Origin: Balneolia bacterium | Lineage (GTDB): Bacteria; Bacteroidota; Rhodothermia; Balneolales; Cyclonatronaceae | DNA length: 7,316 nucleotides | Assembly: GCA_003566395.1 (NCBI GenBank) | Contig: PXDL01000301.1 | Span: 1-7,316 of the forward strand | Direction: 5' to 3' | In this document: positions 1-6,800 of the stretch, in pieces | Position numbering within the stretch: position 1 is the first letter of the stretch | Layout of the letters: every line of letters begins with the position of its first letter | Made by a program: the position numbers and the translations under genes | Notes under the pieces: generated by a model | What the model was told of the DNA's origin: nothing | The model's database searches: none | Seen by the model: only the letters and a program-made list of their open reading frames with translations

Positions 1-1030
1 CGAAGGTAACGGCATTACCGGTAGATTCGGCACGTGCGGTGCGGCCTATGCGATGGATGTAGTCATCCACATCGTTGGGCACATCAAAATTAATGATATG
101 CGAAATATCGTCAACGTCAATCCCGCGCGACATTACATCGGTGGCAATCAGTACCTTTACCTTGCCGGAGCGAAACCGTTTAAGGGTGGCTTCCCGCTCC
201 TTCTGATCTTTGTCTCCGTGGATGCTTTCCACCGCAACATCCATTTTGTTTAACGAGCGCGTAAGTATATCAACGCCGCGTTTGGTGGAAGCGAAAACGA
301 GGGCGGAATGCCATTTCTGTACTTTATACAGATGGATGAGAAGATCTTTTTTGTCCTTGTCGGATACTTTGAAATAAACTTGCTCAATGCCTTTGGCCGG
401 GGCTATGCGCCCGACTTTAATGCGGTCGAAATCGCCGTTGGTGAACTCTCTGGCAATGGTTTCAATACGGGGTGTGACGGTGGCGGAGAACAACAGGGTT
501 TGCCGTTCTTTGGGTAGGCGGTTTATGATGCTGCGTACATCAGGCAGGAAGCCCATATCCAGCATGCGGTCGGCTTCATCAAGAACAAGCGTATCTACAT
601 TACTGAAATCGTAGGTTGTGATCTTCATCTGATCGAGCAAACGCCCCGGTGTGGCTACAACCACATTAACACCCGCTTTCAGGGCTTTTTCCTGTTCCGA
701 CCAGTCCGAGCCTCCGTACACACAGGCGCTGCTTATACCGGCATGGTAGCCAAGTCCCCAGAATTGCTCATCTATCTGTTTTGCAAGCTCGCGTGTAGGA
801 GCCAGTACGAGGGCCTGAATGCCGTTTTTTTGGCTTTTGAAAATTTTATTGATGATAGGGATAACAAAAGCGGCTGTTTTCCCGGAACCCGTATAGGATG
901 TTCCAAGTAAATTTTTACCCTGAAGGGCTACAGGTATAGCTTGTTGCTGAATTTGAGTTGCTGCATCGAACCCGAGATCTCTGATGCCGTCAAGCACTTC
1001 ATCGCAGAGGTTAAACTCTTTAAATAACAA
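1..1030 (-). CDS. DEAD-box ATP-dependent RNA helicase (RhlE-like), C-terminus cut by window edge
   Basis: Cytoplasmic ATP-dependent RNA unwinding enzyme, likely acting in RNA remodelling, ribosome assembly or mRNA decay. 343 residues are visible and nearly the whole two-domain core is present. Motifs in order: Q motif around residues 20-33 (GFDAATQIQQQAIP), motif I TGSGKT (47-52), Ia PTRELA (78-83), Ib TPGRL (127-131), II DEAD (151-154), III SAT (182-184), IV region VFASTKRGVD (245-254), V ATDVMSRGID (296-305), VI YIHRIGRTAR (324-333). The short N-terminus before the Q motif fits RhlE-type helicases. An in-frame TAA lies four codons upstream and no ATG occurs before the Q motif, so the TTG at 1028-1030 is the best start; it gives (M)LFKEFNLCDEVLDGI, a normal N-terminus for this group. 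Upstream AAAGAG is a weak ribosome site. The missing part is the end of RecA domain 2 and any basic tail. The helicase call is very secure; the subfamily is inferred. Confidence 0.96.
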   Translation of the reverse strand, partial: MLFKEFNLCDEVLDGIRDLGFDAATQIQQQAIPVALQGKNLLGTSYTGSGKTAAFVIPIINKIFKSQKNGIQALVLAPTRELAKQIDEQFWGLGYHAGISSACVYGGSDWSEQEKALKAGVNVVVATPGRLLDQMKITTYDFSNVDTLVLDEADRMLDMGFLPDVRSIINRLPKERQTLLFSATVTPRIETIAREFTNGDFDRIKVGRIAPAKGIEQVYFKVSDKDKKDLLIHLYKVQKWHSALVFASTKRGVDILTRSLNKMDVAVESIHGDKDQKEREATLKRFRSGKVKVLIATDVMSRGIDVDDISHIINFDVPNDVDDYIHRIGRTARAESTGNAVTF

Positions 1031-1328
1031 ATTGGTGTCTCTTTAGATTGTTGAATCTGTGCGGGGCATCGGTTGTGCTTATCAGCCATAAATAAAGGCG
1101 GATTGCGGAATATAGAAAAATTCGGATTTGCTCGATTGCCTGCTTGTGAGATGCATAAACATTCATGCAGTACCACACAGACGTGATTGATTTCCTTACA
1201 ATCAAACAATATAACGAGAAACTTACACATTTGGTAACAGCAGGTGCGAAACAGCATGCCGGGGAAATAAATATGTAAGCTCTGCATATTTCGAAACAGT
1301 ACATCAAAACCCAAGACAGGCAATAAAT
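1031..1328 (-). other. Leader/spacer upstream of the helicase gene, no gene seen
   Basis: About 300 bases separate the terminator hairpin after the AP2-like gene from the TTG start of the helicase. I see no credible protein or structured RNA here. A minus-strand reading frame (928-1323) runs through it, but it overlaps the helicase in another frame and its product is Cys-rich with no recognisable domain. The helicase promoter must lie here or further upstream. One weak sigma70-like candidate on the minus strand is TTACCA (1232-1237) and TATATT (1208-1213) separated by 18 bases, which would leave a leader of roughly 170 bases. This promoter guess is low confidence. Confidence 0.4.
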
Positions 1329-1357
1329 AAGACAGCTTCCATTCAGGAAGCTGTCTT
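1321..1357 (-). terminator. Intrinsic terminator after the AP2-like gene
   Basis: A perfect 12-bp inverted repeat (1329-1340 with 1346-1357, arms AAGACAGCTTCC / GGAAGCTGTCTT) encloses a 5-base loop. Read on the minus strand, the stem is followed by a T-rich run (TTATTTATTG, 1330-1321). It lies about 90 bases past the stop of the AP2-like gene and before the helicase leader, so it most likely ends that transcript. The T-run is interrupted, so termination strength is uncertain; the plus-strand side is less U-like. Confidence 0.7.
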
Positions 1358-1383
1358 CTCTCTTAGTTTAACCATGTTGCCTG

Positions 1384-1439
1384 AAAGCCGGCTCCGGCAT
1401 AAGGGGAATAATGCCGGTTTGGGGGTGGTTGCCGGCTTT
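1384..1439. repeat. Nested inverted repeats in the 3' region of the AP2-like gene
   Basis: The outer arms AAAGCCGGC (1384-1392) and GCCGGCTTT (1431-1439) are exact complements over 9 bp. Inside them CCGGCAT (1394-1400) and ATGCCGG (1411-1417) pair over 7 bp around a 10-base loop. The pair can fold as one branched GC-rich hairpin, starting only 6 bases after the stop codon of the AP2-like gene. It may protect the mRNA 3' end or help termination together with the hairpin at 1329-1357. No known element is recognised. Confidence 0.6.
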
Positions 1440-1444
1440 GGTGG

Positions 1445-1999
1445 TTAACCGGTTGTACCGGTATTCCGTGCGCTGTCTTGCTCTGAACCGAGCTCAAGCG
1501 GATTTTCTTCACTATCGGAGTCCTGATCCAGCACTTTCCTCAAGCCCTGATTTTTCTGAGCGTAATTTTTATAACGCTCACCATAGATTTCGCGCATTAC
1601 TTTATCGCGGAATTCTACGGCCAGTCGGAATGCCTCTTCTTCACCATACTTGAGGGTACTCCACTGCTTGTTTTTCAGCTTGCCGGGTTTCGGGCTCCAT
1701 GTCACCTGATAGTAGTGAACCACATTACCGCTTCTGAGTTTCTTCTTGGTTTTACTCACTCCCAACACGCCGGATTTATTCCGTTTGTCGCTGGTTACAA
1801 AGCGTCTGACCGGTTTATCCGGAATGGAACTCATGGTTTCCATCGCCATTTCCCTGGCTTTTCGGGCAAATTTTAGTGCCCGCTCTTTACCTTTGTACTT
1901 ATTATCCGAGTAGAGCTTGGAATATGTTTTCCCGTTTTTGTACACCCTGACATACCAGCCATGGGTGCCGTTGGAATCAATTCTGCTAATTCCTTTCAT
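1445..1999 (-). CDS. Tandem AP2-like DNA-binding domain protein
   Basis: A 184-residue, highly basic cytoplasmic protein predicted to bind DNA. Two units resemble the AP2/ERF-like fold (three strands followed by a helix) known from plant factors and from bacterial and phage proteins. Unit 1 spans residues 2-52: GISRIDS, THGWYVRVYKNGK, then SKLYSD and a helix ERALKFARKARE. Unit 2 spans 75-136: SGVLGVSK, a longer strand pair ending in YYQVTWSPKPGK, then WSTLKYGEEEAFRLAVEFRD. The C-terminus (about 158-176) is acidic. There is no HNH or other nuclease motif, no integrase tyrosine domain and no membrane segment. The ATG at 1999 is chosen because a GAGGA sits 11 bases upstream and the product then begins directly at the first domain; an in-frame ATG at 2059 would add 20 basic residues. 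Whether it is a transcription regulator, nucleoid protein or mobile-element relic is not shown. The fold assignment is from pattern recognition and fairly confident; the function is unknown. Confidence 0.85.
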   Translation of the reverse strand: MKGISRIDSNGTHGWYVRVYKNGKTYSKLYSDNKYKGKERALKFARKAREMAMETMSSIPDKPVRRFVTSDKRNKSGVLGVSKTKKKLRSGNVVHYYQVTWSPKPGKLKNKQWSTLKYGEEEAFRLAVEFRDKVMREIYGERYKNYAQKNQGLRKVLDQDSDSEENPLELGSEQDSARNTGTTG

Positions 2000-2010
2000 A
2001 TCTTGCTTTT

Positions 2011-2015
2011 TCCTC
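2011..2015 (-). promoter_or_regulatory. Ribosome binding site supporting the 1999 start
   Basis: GAGGA on the minus strand lies 11 bases before the ATG at 1999. It is the only clear Shine-Dalgarno sequence before any gene in this window, and the alternative ATG at 2059 has none. It therefore favours the shorter 184-residue product. Confidence 0.55.
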
Positions 2016-2020
2016 GTTTT

Positions 2021-2038
2021 TCTACTGTTAACAGTAGA
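2021..2038. promoter_or_regulatory. Perfect 18-bp palindrome upstream of the AP2-like gene, candidate operator
   Basis: TCTACTGTTAACAGTAGA is its own exact reverse complement. It begins 5 bases upstream of the GAGGA ribosome site and 21 bases upstream of the preferred ATG. With that start it is non-coding leader or promoter DNA, where a dimeric repressor could bind; autoregulation by the AP2-like protein is possible but not shown. In RNA it could form a 7-bp stem with a UUAA loop beside the ribosome site, an alternative translational role. If the upstream ATG at 2059 were used, it would lie inside the coding sequence. Confidence 0.5.
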
Positions 2039-2059
2039 GTGAGTTTGCTGTAAATTCAT

Positions 2060-2489
2060 GATTAGCCGTATTTAAGGGATGATAATATTGAAAAATACAA
2101 ACCCGGGGTTTGGAAAAACCGGATTCACACCTGTACGATGATAGATCTCCCAGAAACTCTCTCTGTGGAGGTTTGATGCCAACATGCCGTCTGTTTCAAT
2201 AGGTTGGCGTAGATGATTGTATTACATCACGTTAATGAAAGGCCTGAACAGCCGCAAGCAAATCAGGTTTTAGCTTAGGAACACAGTGAAACACCGAATA
2301 AACCGGAGGGTAAACTGTTGCGGTAAACTGAACATGATCAAGCGAAGCGGCTTTAAAGCCTGTTGCTAAATTATTTAATAAAACCATGTCAAGCAATTAA
2401 AAATTACTAACCCAATTTATTTATAAACTTGGAGAGAATTTCTGCTAACCGGATTTGTGAAATATCATGGAATTGTCAACCCGTGACGT
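2060..2489. other. 430-base spacer without a recognisable gene
   Basis: No reading frame of useful length and no tRNA or known RNA is seen. It contains several short symmetric or repeated elements: a palindrome at 2098-2112, GGCTTTAAAGCC at 2349-2360 (perfect 12-bp palindrome), the direct repeat GGTAAACTG at 2309-2317 and 2322-2330, and an imperfect AT-rich inverted repeat at 2412-2432. The part nearest 2489 is the 3' flank of the lipoprotein gene, where no strong intrinsic terminator is visible. The part nearest 2060 should carry the promoter of the AP2-like gene, but I cannot fix a promoter there. Confidence 0.5.
2098..2112 (-). repeat. Short palindrome with T-rich flank, possible weak terminator
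   Basis: CAAACCC and GGGTTTG flank a single central base (15 bp in all). On the minus strand it can form a 6-bp stem with a CCG loop followed by TATTTTT, which resembles a weak intrinsic terminator for transcription coming from the lipoprotein gene. It is also well placed, about 100 bases before the AP2-like start, to be a protein-binding site. Neither role is established. Confidence 0.3.
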
Positions 2490-3719
2490 TCAGTGAAGTT
2501 GCTTTAAGGCAAGCTGCACTTTATTTGTACCCTCGTCTGTTCGGGTGACCCACGCAAGCCATGCATTTTCATAGTTGTGCGCAAGTTTCGGCGTCATAGG
2601 TGGCGTGCCGGCAGGTATAACGGCAGCAATGCCTTCATGCACAAGTTTGCCTTCAGGAGTAAGCTGGGCATATTTTATTTGTTGTCCGGTTTCTCCATAA
2701 CCCTGCCATGTAACTAAGGCTGTGTTGGAATCGGTCAGAATCGCGCCCGCCCGTCCGATGGGTCTGTTGACATCAAGCACAACCGGGGATTCAAATGTGC
2801 GCCCGCCGTCTTTGGAAAAGGCAGCTTTTACGGTGTGATTTTCGTCCGCTCCCGTATACCAGCTAATCACAACGGTTTCATCCATCGCAGCAACGGACGG
2901 ACCGTTAACGGGGCAGGCACGAATTTCCCAGCCGTCATGATGTACGGTGGCCGGGCTGCTCCAGCCGCTGCTTTCAGTATAGAGGGAGACGGAAATATCA
3001 CGGATTTCATCGGGTGTACGGTCGCGGTAGGCAAGCAGTAGCCCTTCCGAGGTCCGAACCATATCGGTCGGACAGCAGGAGCAAACAAATTCATCCACAG
3101 CAATTTCTTTGGAAAGGCTTCCGTCTTTGCGAATCTGGGCCGCCCGAAGCGTCATGGCACCTTCAGACTGACCGTGTGCATGACCGCCGGAGCCGGTTTC
3201 TCTCCCGTCGAGCCAGGCTGCCATAATACCGTCTCCGTGAGGATGAGCCCCTACAAAGCCGTGCTGGGTAGGCGTGCCGTCGTGATGGGGTGAAAAAGCC
3301 CCGGACCAGTTTATCCAATCCGTACTGCTTCGCATATGGATATCGTAGCCATAGGTGTTTCCAGAATTACGCACCAGATACCATGCAAAAAGGCTGCCGT
3401 CGGGCAGCGGTATAACTCCGGGTAAATCGGCCCAGTTTACGAACCAGTTTTCGCCCCGTGCCGCTTCCTGAACATCTGCCCAGTTCTCTCCGTCGAAACT
3501 GCTGTAGAGAAGCCTGTGAGCAGAATCGCCGATGGGTTCAACCCAGCTCATCCACAATTTGCCGTCAGGGTCTGCGAAAAGCATGGGTTGCCCGCTTACA
3601 TCACCTGCAGGCGTTTCCATAAGGATGAAATCAGAGGATTTGTCGGGAGCGCCCGCGCAGGAGTAGAGCCCTAAAAGCCCGGAAAACATGAGTAAGCAAA
3701 AGAAGGTGCGATTCAACAT
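2490..3719 (-). CDS. Sialidase-fold (BNR/Asp-box) beta-propeller lipoprotein with CxCC motif
   Basis: A 409-residue envelope lipoprotein. Residues 1-20 form a signal peptide (MLNRTFF, hydrophobic core, lipobox LYSC) with the lipidated Cys at 21. The remainder looks like a sialidase-type beta-propeller: an Asp-box SKDGGRTF at 302-309 and similar segments SSFDGENW (73-80) and SSTDWINW (131-138). It belongs to a group often annotated 'exo-alpha-sialidase' whose hallmarks, as I recall them, are all here: WLDGR (169-173), CSCC (213-216), RDISV (240-244), DGW followed by ACPVNGP (268-274), and GR in the last third. The usual sialidase arginine triad cannot be confirmed, so neuraminidase activity should not be assumed. 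Three cysteines at 213, 215 and 216, Cys269, and His-rich loops (153, 159, 161; 180, 182) could bind a metal. The ATG at 3719 is preferred over 3752 because it gives a standard lipoprotein signal. A weak TATCATTG (3750-3757, minus strand) could be part of a promoter; a strong ribosome site is lacking. Confidence 0.88.
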   Translation of the reverse strand: MLNRTFFCLLMFSGLLGLYSCAGAPDKSSDFILMETPAGDVSGQPMLFADPDGKLWMSWVEPIGDSAHRLLYSSFDGENWADVQEAARGENWFVNWADLPGVIPLPDGSLFAWYLVRNSGNTYGYDIHMRSSTDWINWSGAFSPHHDGTPTQHGFVGAHPHGDGIMAAWLDGRETGSGGHAHGQSEGAMTLRAAQIRKDGSLSKEIAVDEFVCSCCPTDMVRTSEGLLLAYRDRTPDEIRDISVSLYTESSGWSSPATVHHDGWEIRACPVNGPSVAAMDETVVISWYTGADENHTVKAAFSKDGGRTFESPVVLDVNRPIGRAGAILTDSNTALVTWQGYGETGQQIKYAQLTPEGKLVHEGIAAVIPAGTPPMTPKLAHNYENAWLAWVTRTDEGTNKVQLALKQLH

Positions 3720-3771
3720 AAAAAAAACAGCATTGATTAGAATTGACCACAATGATATAGAATAATTGAAT

Positions 3772-3806
3772 AAAAAAAAGCTATCCGGCGGCCGGACAGC
3801 TTTTTT
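3772..3806 (-). terminator. Intrinsic terminator of the tricorn protease gene
   Basis: Arms at 3779-3788 and 3792-3801 pair over 10 bp around a 3-base loop, extended by A/T pairs to 3774-3806. On the minus strand the one imperfect position is a G-U pair, whereas on the plus strand it is an A-C mismatch, so the hairpin is better formed in the minus-strand RNA. It is followed by eight T residues (3779-3772). It starts about 18 bases past the protease stop codon and separates this gene from the lipoprotein gene. Confidence 0.9.
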
Positions 3807-3824
3807 CAGTATGATGGACTACCT

Positions 3825-6800
3825 TCAGTTGCGTTCAGGGAAATCGGGGCGCTCGGGTAGTTCCATGCCTTCGGTTTCGAGCAGCCGCAGGATTTCTTCA
3901 ATTCCGCGGTTCAGCTGGTCGTCGATGCCGTCGAATTCGCGGGCGGGGTCGTTATCGATCTCGATGTCGGGATCCACGCCGTAGCCTTCGATGATCCACT
4001 CGTTTCCTTCAATATCATAAAGGCCGAATTCCGGACGGTTCAACGTGCCGCCGTCCACAAACGGGAGCGAGCCGCGGATACCGATAACACCGCCCCAGGA
4101 GCGCATCCCGATAAGAGGTCCGAGGTTGTGCCGCCGAAAACGGTATGGGAAAATATCGCCGTCAGAAGCGGAATGCTCGTCCATAAGCGTTACCATCGGG
4201 CCCAGCATCATGTGTTCGGGGTTGGGCCTCGGAACCACGTTGCGGGGCGCACTCACCATCGCGATTTCCCGGCGCAGCCGCTCGATGATCATGGGAGAGA
4301 CGTTTCCACCACCGTTGCCGCGCACATCAATGATGAGCGCTTGTTTACGCAGCTGGGGGTAGAAGTGCTTCACAAACTCATTCAACCCGCCCGGCCCCAT
4401 ATCGGGGATGTGGATGTAACCGACGCGGCCGTCGGTGGCTTCGTTCACGGTTTCAATATTGCGCTGAACCCAGTTGAAGTAGTACAGGTCAGCTTCATCG
4501 GCTACCGGACGTACAATCACTTCCCGTGCACCCTGTTCGCGCGGACGATCATTCACCCGAAGCACAACCGACTCCCCGGCAAGCCCGATCATGGATTCAC
4601 GAATGTTTCTCATCTCGCTGGTGAGCTTTCCGTTTACGGAAATGATGTAGTGGCCCTCAGGTACGCTTGCGCCCACTTCCGTCAGAGGTGAGCGTCTGCC
4701 GCTTTCCCAATTCTGCCCTCGCAAAACCCGGTCGATGCGATAGAATCCGTTGTCAGCGCGGCTCAGCTCGGCACCCAGCAGGCCTACCTGCACGCGTTCC
4801 GGCTCCGGTACATCTCCGCCACCAACATAGGCATGACCCACATTCAGTTCGCCGATCATTTCACCGATCACATAAGTAAGGTCGAGGCGGTGGCGGGCCG
4901 CTTCAGCCATCGGCCGGTACAATTCGTAGATATGGTCCCAGTCCACGCCGTGCAGATTATCGGCATAGAGGAAGTCCCGCATCTGCCGCCAGCTTTCATC
5001 AAAAATCTGAAGCCACTCGGCACGGCGGTCCAGATTAATCCGCATGTTTTCCAGATTCAGGTAATCGCTGATATCTACCGGACGCGAGGGCAGGTCGATA
5101 ATGGCATACCGGCTCTGATGGAAAACAATCATCTTTTCGAGGTTGGCCGAAATAATGTAATTACTGACCGCACCCAGCTCGGTTTCGGACTCCTCCCCGA
5201 TATCGTACATCAGCATAAGCGGACGCTGGTCGCGGCTTCCGTTTCGCATGTAATAAATCCGCCCGGATGCCGCTGTGAGATTGTAATAGTTTGAAGGCTG
5301 AACCGGGAGCTGAATAATGCGGTCGATGATGGCTTCACGGTCCACAATAACATTATCGCCGGAGATTTCGCTGTCCGGGTCTTCATCATTCGCATTCACC
5401 TCATCGTTTTCGGGCAGGAAGGGTGAAGGTGTCTCTTTTGCCAGTGTAATCATATAAATCCGGGACATATCCTGATAGGCGTGGTTCCACTCGGTCCAGC
5501 TGTAAACGGGGTTGAAATCGCGGCTGGAGACGAAAAACAGATATCTTCCGCATTCGCTGAAAGCCGGTCCTGATGAGGCGTACCACTTGTCGGTAACCGG
5601 AAAAGACTCTCCCGAATCAACCGAGTACATCCATACGCGCTGCATGCCTTCCACTTCCGGGCGGGTGTATGCTATCCATTTGCTGTCAGGCGACCAAGTG
5701 AAATTGGTGATCTCCCAGTATTCGGCAGTGTCAACTGTAGTTACCCGGCGGTTTTCGGTGTTTACAAAACGGAGGCGGTTTTTCTTGTCAGACCAGAGAA
5801 TTTTCCGGCTGTCGGGCGACCACTGTATGGAGTAGTAATAGGTGTCGGCTCCGTCGGTCAGCTGAACGGCTTCTCCGGATCCATCCTGCGGCCGTTTCCA
5901 GAGTTCGTTTTCACCGGTTGTGTCGGAAATGTAGGCAATGTAACTCCCGTCGGGAGACCAGGCCGGATTGCGGTCGTGCACACCTGTTGATTGCGTGATA
6001 TTCCGTGTGATGCCGCTTGATGCAGGCACGGTGAAAATATCGCCACGAGCTCCGAAAAGTGCGCGGTTTCCGTCCGGTGCAATGTCCCAGTTCTGTACCA
6101 TTTCATGGACCTGTGTGAGGCCGCCGCGGCTGAAAATATTGTCCGAATTAACGCGAACAGGCACGCGGTTAACCTCTTCGGTGGCGATGTCGAAGCGGTA
6201 GATAAATCCGCCGTTTTCAAAAACAATATGATCTCCGCCGATGGACGGGAATTTGATATCGAAATCCTCAAAAAACGTAAGCTGACGCGCTTCGCCTCCG
6301 TTCACACCCTGCACCCAAAGATTCATCCGTCTGTTTTCATCCCGGTCGGAGGCAAAGTAGATGGTATCGCCGTGCCACATCGGGATGATATCCTGAGAGT
6401 CGTTGTTAGTCAGGTTGACGGTCTCGCGGCTGTTGAAATCGTGAATCCAGATGTCGTCGGCCATTCCGCCGCGATATTTTTTCCAGGTGCGGAATTCGCG
6501 GAAAATGCGGTTATAGGCCAGTTTGGAGCCGTCGGCGGAATAGGAAGCAAAACCACCACGGGGAAGCGGAACCTGCTCGGAAATGTCACCATCACGCCCG
6601 GCCAGAAAAAGCTGCCCCTGAAATGAGTTGAAAGAACGTTTTCGGGAGCGGTAAAGCACGTTTTCCCCGTTCGGATGCCAGCCCATTACGATGTTATTGG
6701 GCCCCATGCGATCGCCCACATCGTCGCGGCCGAGCGTTGGAGTAAGGGTGATGCGTTCGGGTTCGCCGCCTTCAGAAGGTATAAGATAGACTTCGGTGTT

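Noticed and set aside
53..614. Plus-strand open frames opposite the helicase
   Set aside because: They are complementary to helicase motifs II to VI, whose reading frame is continuous and complete.
928..1323. 131-residue minus-strand open frame overlapping the helicase start
   Set aside because: It runs about 100 bases into the helicase in a different frame, has a Cys-rich composition with no recognisable domain, and no ribosome site; the helicase frame is certain.
2234..2272. 12-codon plus-strand frame (ATG to TAG) in the spacer
   Set aside because: Too short to distinguish from chance and without a ribosome site or conserved neighbour.
2060..2489. tRNA, CRISPR array or insertion-sequence remnant in the long spacer
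   Set aside because: No cloverleaf, no regularly spaced repeats, no transposase fragment and no terminal inverted repeats with target duplications could be seen.
3720..3752. Eleven-residue N-terminal extension of the lipoprotein
   Set aside because: The ATG at 3719 gives a standard lipoprotein signal with the Cys at position 21; the extension only adds a non-typical hydrophobic stretch.
4128..4691. 187-residue plus-strand open frame inside the protease gene
   Set aside because: It is antisense to well-conserved PDZ and S41 codons of the protease and shows no domain of its own.
6105..6626. 173-residue plus-strand open frame inside the protease gene
   Set aside because: Antisense shadow of the propeller repeats; no independent start signal or recognisable protein.
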